From a bacterium UBP17_UBA6191 (GTDB taxonomy: Bacteria; Muiribacteriota; UBA6191), in assembly GCA_002422125.1 (NCBI GenBank), contig DITF01000100.1, positions 1 through 7,037 on the forward strand: a DNA stretch of 7,037 bases. The letters run 5' to 3'. Numbering within the stretch: the stretch's first letter is position 1; each line of letters opens with the position of its first letter. The translations under genes were made by a program, and so were the position numbers. Below the pieces are notes generated by a model. The model saw only the letters and a list, made by a program, of their open reading frames with translations. It ran no database searches and was not told where the DNA came from. Shown here piece after piece: positions 1 through 4,672 of this stretch.

Positions 1-2
1 GT

Positions 3-383
3 AACTTCCTCTTGGCAGATCCTACAAAACAGGAGAGAATTCCAGTGCTAGCAGAACCCGTAGATGAGGTTTCTGGAGTATTTAGCTCCGACTCGCGCAA
101 GTTCTACTATTCGGCAAGTAAGGCTTCTTTAAAGGAGGGGTGGGATACTGTACTTTGTGAGTTTGATATTGAAAACAGACACACAAAAATTCTTTGGAAA
201 CATAATTTCCTCAATCGCAATCTTGTTCTGGACCCAGAGAATCAGTGGATATATTTCACCAGCAATTATGATAACAATTTTGAAATTTATCGGGTCAGTT
301 TATCGAGCCTTAAACGCGAAAGGCTTACGATTACTGATGCCGATGAGACTCAAATTGGATTCTGGAATCTCCCGAGCTGGTAA
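3..383 (+). CDS. TolB/PD40-like beta-propeller protein, C-terminal fragment (5' end outside window)
   Basis: This is the last 126 codons of a gene that enters from the left edge. The frame is already open at nt 3 (Asn-Phe-Leu-Leu-Ala-Asp), so the TTG at nt 12 is probably an internal Leu codon and not the start. Two blade-like units are visible. One begins VFSSDSRKFYYSA, and the other contains LVLDPENQWIYFTSN followed by EIYRVSL and RERLT. This pattern of a 'SPDG..iyF.S' strand, then 'iy.v.l', then 'r.LT' is typical of WD40-like PD40 repeats in TolB and related periplasmic or surface propellers. The chain ends soon after the second unit at TAA 381-383, which fits a propeller at the C-terminus. 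TolB itself is unlikely, because the neighbours are not tol-pal genes. The fragment cannot show a signal peptide or total length, so the exact role is unknown. The next gene starts 76 nt downstream on the same strand. Confidence 0.7.
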   Translation, partial: NFLLADPTKQERIPVLAEPVDEVSGVFSSDSRKFYYSASKASLKEGWDTVLCEFDIENRHTKILWKHNFLNRNLVLDPENQWIYFTSNYDNNFEIYRVSLSSLKRERLTITDADETQIGFWNLPSW

Positions 384-459
384 AACAATTTTTCCTCATA
401 AAAACTCAATTGTGTCTTTAGAACTCAGTACTCCTGAGGATTTACACGATAACAGAGTT

Positions 460-1962
460 ATGGGACGCAATACCTTAATCATTATGTTACTTATGGCACT
501 CCTTTTTTCTGGCTGCGGAGGTGGAGGTGGAGGAAGTGGTACCACTGGCTCTGGCCTTGGAACCGGCCTTGGTGGCGGCACTCAGGAATCCAACCTACGA
601 ATCGTATTTCCTACAGTCGCTAGCCTGTCCTTGTCTGCTGTGTCTGATTTTGATTTACTTCAGGTTGAGGGTTACCGCCAAAGGGGAACATTTTTATACG
701 ATTCTGCCGAAAATCTAAGTGAAGAGACCAGGCAAAAAGAATATTTGAAGTTTTTTTCCCTATCTCAATCCATCAAAAATCAGATCGCGAAATTTCGGGT
801 CTTGGTAACCGATTCAGCCCGAATTAAACTCGCAGAGGGGGTATACCCGGTAACTCAATCCTTTGCAGTTCTAAGAGTCCCAGCAGGCACAGGAAGACTA
901 GTTACGATTCAAGCTTATTCCAGTACCTGCAATCCCGAAGACAGTTCTTGTTTGCCGCTATTATCTACACCGGAAATTTCTGTCAATCTCTCACCCTCAG
1001 AAAGTACAGAGCTTGTTGGTAATGGACAAGCGGCTACGGGAGGCAATGTAGTTCCCGTGTCTTTTGAGCTTGTAGATAACATAGCTCCGGTGACGGTCAT
1101 TTTTTCCACCGGGGTAGATACCATTCAAGGCCCGCACCGCAGTGCCATCAATGTTGTACTTTCCAATAATGAAGAGAATGCCAGTCTGTTTTATAAAATA
1201 TCCGAAAAAGACAAACCGATTTCACAACTTTCCGCAGTGACCAGTACCTTTGTGCAGGCCATATCGACGGCCACGGTGGCCTTAAATCAGGAAGGGGTAT
1301 ATCTATTCCAATTTTATTCCGTCGATTTGCGTGGCAATCGTGAGACAGAGAGACAGCAGCAAATTGTTATCAATTTTAATCTTAACCCACCTGTGTCTAG
1401 TGTGGATTATCCTGGAGCTCCCTATAAATTTTTTACTGCGGCCCAGATTGGTGTTTCGGCTGATATTTTACCAACGCAGACGGCAGTTATTTCCTATCGA
1501 CCCAGCCCGGCCGAGTCCTTGCAAAATACGACACCACTTCGTGATCGTGAAAGGGCTTATGTAACCTTAGGAGATGGCAGGGTCCCAACCGATCCCAACC
1601 TTTTGTTTGAGTTTCGTGCTGTTGTAAATGTTGCGGCTGAGGAGTTGATTGCAAAGACCACTACGGTTGTACTGACAGATTTTTCTGTCGGAGGTCAGGT
1701 GGTAGCCCGATTTGACAGCTCCGCTACCAGTGCCTTGAGCACAGGACGGGTTTTGTTTTGTGACACAGATGCTACTTCAGCCTTAAAAGATGCAGTGGTT
1801 TGTAATAACTTGGGTAAACGAGTGATTTTACAGACAGGAACCTTTGCCCCAGGGGCCGGAGCAGATTATGCCTGTTTTTCCAGCCAGGGTGCGAGCATGG
1901 TTTTGACCTCAACCGGAAATTGTCGGCCTTGCAATACACCTGGAGTTGATTGCCCGAACTGA
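460..1962 (+). CDS. Large exported lipoprotein with Gly-rich tether, beta-sandwich domains and Cys-rich tail
   Basis: This is a 500-residue predicted lipoprotein of no recognised family. The N-terminus MGRNTLIIMLLMALLFSGC has a basic residue, a hydrophobic core and a lipobox (LFSG-C, lipidated Cys19), so signal peptidase II processing is expected. A flexible Gly/Ser/Thr tether follows at about residues 20-40. Beta-rich segments then follow. Residues about 206-308 contain FYKIS and end with the D-x-x-G-N turn at 289-293, as in Ig-like or chitobiase-C-terminal-like domains. A similar segment spans about 310-425. The tail has six Cys (434, 448, 472, 488, 491, 498), and another pair lies at 157 and 164, which suggests disulfides outside the cytoplasm. 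ATG 460 was chosen because it gives a compact signal peptide. ATG 484 and 493 would cut away the basic N-terminus. No good Shine-Dalgarno is seen: GAGGA at 436-440 is 19 nt away. The position just before two fibre-like genes suggests an envelope anchor or accessory protein, which is inferred. Confidence 0.8.
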   Translation: MGRNTLIIMLLMALLFSGCGGGGGGSGTTGSGLGTGLGGGTQESNLRIVFPTVASLSLSAVSDFDLLQVEGYRQRGTFLYDSAENLSEETRQKEYLKFFSLSQSIKNQIAKFRVLVTDSARIKLAEGVYPVTQSFAVLRVPAGTGRLVTIQAYSSTCNPEDSSCLPLLSTPEISVNLSPSESTELVGNGQAATGGNVVPVSFELVDNIAPVTVIFSTGVDTIQGPHRSAINVVLSNNEENASLFYKISEKDKPISQLSAVTSTFVQAISTATVALNQEGVYLFQFYSVDLRGNRETERQQQIVINFNLNPPVSSVDYPGAPYKFFTAAQIGVSADILPTQTAVISYRPSPAESLQNTTPLRDRERAYVTLGDGRVPTDPNLLFEFRAVVNVAAEELIAKTTTVVLTDFSVGGQVVARFDSSATSALSTGRVLFCDTDATSALKDAVVCNNLGKRVILQTGTFAPGAGADYACFSSQGASMVLTSTGNCRPCNTPGVDCPN

Positions 1963-1978
1963 GGGGTTTTTGTATAAT
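1950..1978 (+). promoter_or_regulatory. Sigma70-like promoter upstream of the first fibre gene
   Basis: A perfect -10 hexamer TATAAT lies at 1973-1978. A -35-like TTGCCC (four of six matches to TTGACA) lies at 1950-1955, with an ideal 17-nt spacer. The -35 overlaps the last codons of the lipoprotein gene. Transcription would start near 1985, leaving a leader of about 27 nt before ATG 2012. The fibre genes could therefore be expressed apart from the lipoprotein. This is a consensus match only, and A/T-rich spacers produce such matches by chance. Confidence 0.5.
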
Positions 1979-2011
1979 GGCAAAAAATATTGACAAATTT
2001 GGGAGAATTAC

Positions 2012-4663
2012 ATGAGTTTTTGTCGGACAATTGCTGGGCTTTTGCTCCTGTTCTGTTTTCAGTGCAGGTTTTGGGCAGCAGTTCCGCAATTCCTCCAAGT
2101 TCAGGGAAGATTCATGACATTGCCAGCATCTCCTACTGATTTGTCACGGCCGATCTTTGGAAAGACAGCAAAGCAGATTACAGTAAATTTTCGCCCCTAT
2201 CTACCTGGGGGGCTTTTGGATCAAACCGTGTTTTCGCATACCTTAAACAATGTGATTGTCGAAGATGGAGTATATGATCTAGAAATTCCTGTGCCGGACA
2301 CTCTGCCTTTTGATCGGCAGTATGCCTTAGAATTGGTAGTTTTAACCGCTGGTGGAGGCAATCTTGGCGCTGTGCCTTTGGTATCCGTGCCCTATGCCTT
2401 TACGGCCAAAAATGCTTTGAAATTGGGTGGATTATTGGCCTCAGCCTATTCACGGGTTGGTCATGGGCATGACTCGGCGGTTAAGAGCTTTACCATTGAT
2501 GGCACTGGCCAAGGTGTACCAAGTGCTGGCAATCGTTTTACGGTAGTAAATGGATCTCAACCTGGTTTACCGGGAGCTCCGGTGTTTACTGTGGACTCTG
2601 AAGGAAGCATCACTAAAGTGGGCTTGATGTCACTATCAGGAAATATTATTTCAGAATCAGGTTTATCCGTTTTTGATGCCAATGGACGATCGGTGGTCAG
2701 CAATGTTAATTCTAATGGGGACCTTAGTTTAAGAAATCTTCAGTATCGTGGGTCCTCCTCGGCCGTAACCATGAATGTAACCGGAACCTCCAGACTTGAA
2801 GGTGTGCGGGTTGATGGACAATTGAGTTTTTCTGGGGTTTCGTCTTTAATCGCTAGGCCAGGTGGTGAGGCCACTGTAAATTTAATCGGGGTAACCCATC
2901 GTCTTGAAGATCATCCCACTTCCCCTCTGATGCAAGGGCTCATATCTTTGACGAGTGGTCAGGTAGTCACCGCTGGCCAGCACACCCATGCCGTTAAAGA
3001 TAATATGTTTGGAGCAGACTCACTGGAGTCTTCGATTGTCACGAGTCAGACGATTATCGATGGAAGCATTCGTAATGAAGATATTGCCGATAATGCCAAT
3101 ATCCCGGATACAGCCTTGGCCAATATTACTTCAGTGGGAAAAATTGCTGAATCTGCCTTGCCTCAGCAATTGGCCTTTAAGAATCGGAATAATGTATTTG
3201 GTGCCGGTTTTTCGGGAAATCAGGCAGGCAGTATCAACACCAGAAATGATTTTGATGAACTGCGCTCCAAACGCATGACTATTATTGCCACCAACGGCAT
3301 TTCTGGAAATGCTTTGTTTGAGGCCAAATCTTTTGCCTCAGAGTTTCGTTGGGTTTTAGAAAACGATGGGGCTTTGTCGTTTCGAAGGGCCTTTGGTTTA
3401 GGTTCTGAAGAGGTAAGACTCTTGATTAAACCGCAGGGGAATCGAGCTAGAATGGAGTTTAACAAGTTTCGCTTCCTTGGGGATACGGCCATGATTACTG
3501 GGACCAATATTCAGGCCGGGGTCATCAGTAATACCCAGCTAATCGATAATTCCATTCAGGGAGCCAAATTGCAGGATGGGGCCGTTACAAATACAAAGCT
3601 TCAGAATGCTTCCATTTCTACTGCTAAGCTTGCAACCGGAGCGGTCACGGCGGACAAAATCGCGCTTGGTGCAATCACCAACGAAAAAATAGCCAATGGA
3701 GCCATCACGATTGAGAAAATTTATGGAAACCAGGAATCAGATCCTGAAGAGGGAAAAATTACTAATGTTAAATTTCAGGATTTGGTAATTACCGGGGCAA
3801 AAATTCAGGGAGAATCCCTCAGAGCTGAAAATATTGCTACAAACTCCATTGGCCCAGAGCATATAGTTTCTCTGACACTTACGGAAGAGTTTATTGCCGT
3901 TTCTACTTTAACGGCTTCAAAGCTCACGACAGCTTCTATTCTGAATCATCATTTACGGGACAATGTGATTGCTTTACGGGCGGAACCAATCAACATTCGG
4001 GTTAGTAATCCTACGACGGCTGTAATGACAATAAACCATCAGAATACCAATCAGACTGCCATTCAAATGGCACCGAATGCCATTCCAAACCTACCGGGTA
4101 CCATTGGAAATTCTATTGCCATGAAAGTTGATAACTCCCAGTCTGGAGTAAATGAGGAATATCTGGCCCTGCATCTGGATGGAAGGTTGAGCGTGAAGTC
4201 CAGTGCCTACACCACGGTTCTGACCCTGAATGCTTATGATATGTCGGTTTTGTTTGGCGTACCCAAGCAGACCCCGGTGGCCTCGGCAGATTGTCCATCG
4301 ATTGCAGATACTGGCTATAGATTAGTGGCAGCCGCAGCCGAAGAGGCTCAGGGGGGGGGATTTTGTGCACGGGAAGTTACACCGGGAGTGGCGGCAAATT
4401 TTTACAGTGCCATGCAGGTTTGTAACAATGAGGGAGCTCAGGTATGCTCGGCCCAGCAGATTGTCCGGGTTTGTCGAGCCAATTTTTTGATACAGACCAA
4501 TTATATGACTAGAGATATGGTAGATACAAATGGTGCTGGCGATGTCCATACCGTAGTCGTTAGCCCAACTGTTCTTCCATGTACCAATACTGATTTTAAC
4601 TACAGTACCCGAGATGTTGATACCGTGGATACAACGCGTTTTGTGTGTTGCTTTCAGCCATAG
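2012..4663 (+). CDS. Secreted fibre-like protein A (phage-tail-fibre/mosaic-adhesin type), 883 aa
   Basis: This is an 883-residue exported, elongated protein, probably a trimeric surface fibre or adhesin. A Sec signal peptide covers about residues 1-22 (hydrophobic core 7-18, cleavage near WAA). The mature chain starts VPQFLQVQGRF. An N-terminal beta domain ends with SVPYAF (PYAF at 127-130), a module common in large secreted proteins of Bdellovibrio-like bacteria. Next come an H-G-H motif (151-153), SFTIDG, strands of the type FTVDSEG, H-x-L-E-x-H (296-301) and H-T-H (324-326). Ten-residue repeats occupy about 338-367 and 500-657. The C-terminal tip, from FGVP (748-751) on, has eight Cys (761, 785, 804, 812, 821, 857, 879, 880) and the pattern FCARE...C...GAQVCS...C, recalling C-type-lectin-like folds. 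The start is supported by GGGAG at 2001-2005, 6 nt before ATG. A G9 run at 4351-4359 sits inside the tip-coding part. Function is inferred from architecture, and a prophage fibre is less likely given the signal peptide. Confidence 0.82.
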   Translation: MSFCRTIAGLLLLFCFQCRFWAAVPQFLQVQGRFMTLPASPTDLSRPIFGKTAKQITVNFRPYLPGGLLDQTVFSHTLNNVIVEDGVYDLEIPVPDTLPFDRQYALELVVLTAGGGNLGAVPLVSVPYAFTAKNALKLGGLLASAYSRVGHGHDSAVKSFTIDGTGQGVPSAGNRFTVVNGSQPGLPGAPVFTVDSEGSITKVGLMSLSGNIISESGLSVFDANGRSVVSNVNSNGDLSLRNLQYRGSSSAVTMNVTGTSRLEGVRVDGQLSFSGVSSLIARPGGEATVNLIGVTHRLEDHPTSPLMQGLISLTSGQVVTAGQHTHAVKDNMFGADSLESSIVTSQTIIDGSIRNEDIADNANIPDTALANITSVGKIAESALPQQLAFKNRNNVFGAGFSGNQAGSINTRNDFDELRSKRMTIIATNGISGNALFEAKSFASEFRWVLENDGALSFRRAFGLGSEEVRLLIKPQGNRARMEFNKFRFLGDTAMITGTNIQAGVISNTQLIDNSIQGAKLQDGAVTNTKLQNASISTAKLATGAVTADKIALGAITNEKIANGAITIEKIYGNQESDPEEGKITNVKFQDLVITGAKIQGESLRAENIATNSIGPEHIVSLTLTEEFIAVSTLTASKLTTASILNHHLRDNVIALRAEPINIRVSNPTTAVMTINHQNTNQTAIQMAPNAIPNLPGTIGNSIAMKVDNSQSGVNEEYLALHLDGRLSVKSSAYTTVLTLNAYDMSVLFGVPKQTPVASADCPSIADTGYRLVAAAAEEAQGGGFCAREVTPGVAANFYSAMQVCNNEGAQVCSAQQIVRVCRANFLIQTNYMTRDMVDTNGAGDVHTVVVSPTVLPCTNTDFNYSTRDVDTVDTTRFVCCFQP
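3509..3718 (+). repeat. Seven tandem 30-nt units coding decapeptide repeats (shaft block 1)
   Basis: Residues 500-569 of fibre protein A divide without gaps into seven 10-residue units, for example LQDGAVTNTK, LATGAVTADK, IALGAITNEK and IANGAITIEK. The consensus is [LI]-x-x-[GNA]-[ASV]-[IV]-[TSQ]-x-x-[KQ], with a hydrophobic residue every five positions. The repeat is clear in protein but degenerate in DNA, so it is old and kept by selection on structure. A beta-helical or trimeric fibre shaft is inferred. Confidence 0.85.
3773..3982 (+). repeat. Seven further decapeptide-coding units (shaft block 2)
   Basis: Residues 588-657 of fibre protein A keep the 10-residue register: FQDLVITGAK, IQGESLRAEN, IATNSIGPEH, IVSLTLTEEF, IAVSTLTASK, LTTASILNHH, LRDNVIALRA. 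Position 1 is always hydrophobic and position 6 usually so. An 18-residue acidic interruption (570-587, with QESDPEEG) separates this block from block 1 and may be a surface loop or hinge. Units here are more diverged than in block 1. Confidence 0.75.
4351..4359 (+). repeat. Homopolymeric G9 tract in the tip-coding region of fibre protein A
   Basis: Nine consecutive G follow CA and precede ATTTTGTG, encoding Gly-Gly-Gly just before the FCARE motif. Gain of one G would bring the TAA at 4423-4425 into frame. Loss of one G would bring the TGA at 4488-4490 into frame. Either change removes most of the Cys-rich tip, so the tract could act as a slippage switch. Confidence 0.6.
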
Positions 4664-4665
4664 GA
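4662..4665 (+). promoter_or_regulatory. Shine-Dalgarno AGGA selecting the start of fibre protein B
   Basis: AGGA overlaps the TAG stop of fibre protein A and lies 7 nt before ATG 4673. The nearer ATG at 4665 reads only six codons (MKPCSG) before TAG, so 4673 is the real start. The 9-nt gap and the overlapping site suggest translational coupling of the two fibre genes. Confidence 0.65.
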
Positions 4666-4672
4666 TGAAACC

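Noticed and set aside
157..459. The lipoprotein reading frame is open upstream to an ATG at 157, which would make a 601-residue protein.
   Set aside because: The extension overlaps the propeller gene's coding end in another frame, has no domain-like sequence, and would bury the signal peptide and lipobox at residue 102. The N-terminus at 460 is a classical lipoprotein signal.
1952..1971. CCC...GGGG followed by a T run after the lipoprotein stop, looking like a terminator.
   Set aside because: The stem is only three base pairs with a seven-base loop, too weak for an intrinsic terminator, and it overlaps the promoter.
1990..1995. A perfect TTGACA -35 hexamer in the gap before fibre gene A.
   Set aside because: The matching -10 position (2013-2018) falls on the start codon region and reads TGAGTT, so no promoter can be built on it.
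4253..4663. An active formylglycine-generating (sulfatase-modifying) enzyme domain.
   Set aside because: Only the short core layout is similar. The domain is far smaller than the enzyme, the core positions are replaced, and it sits at the tip of a fibre, so binding is more likely than catalysis.
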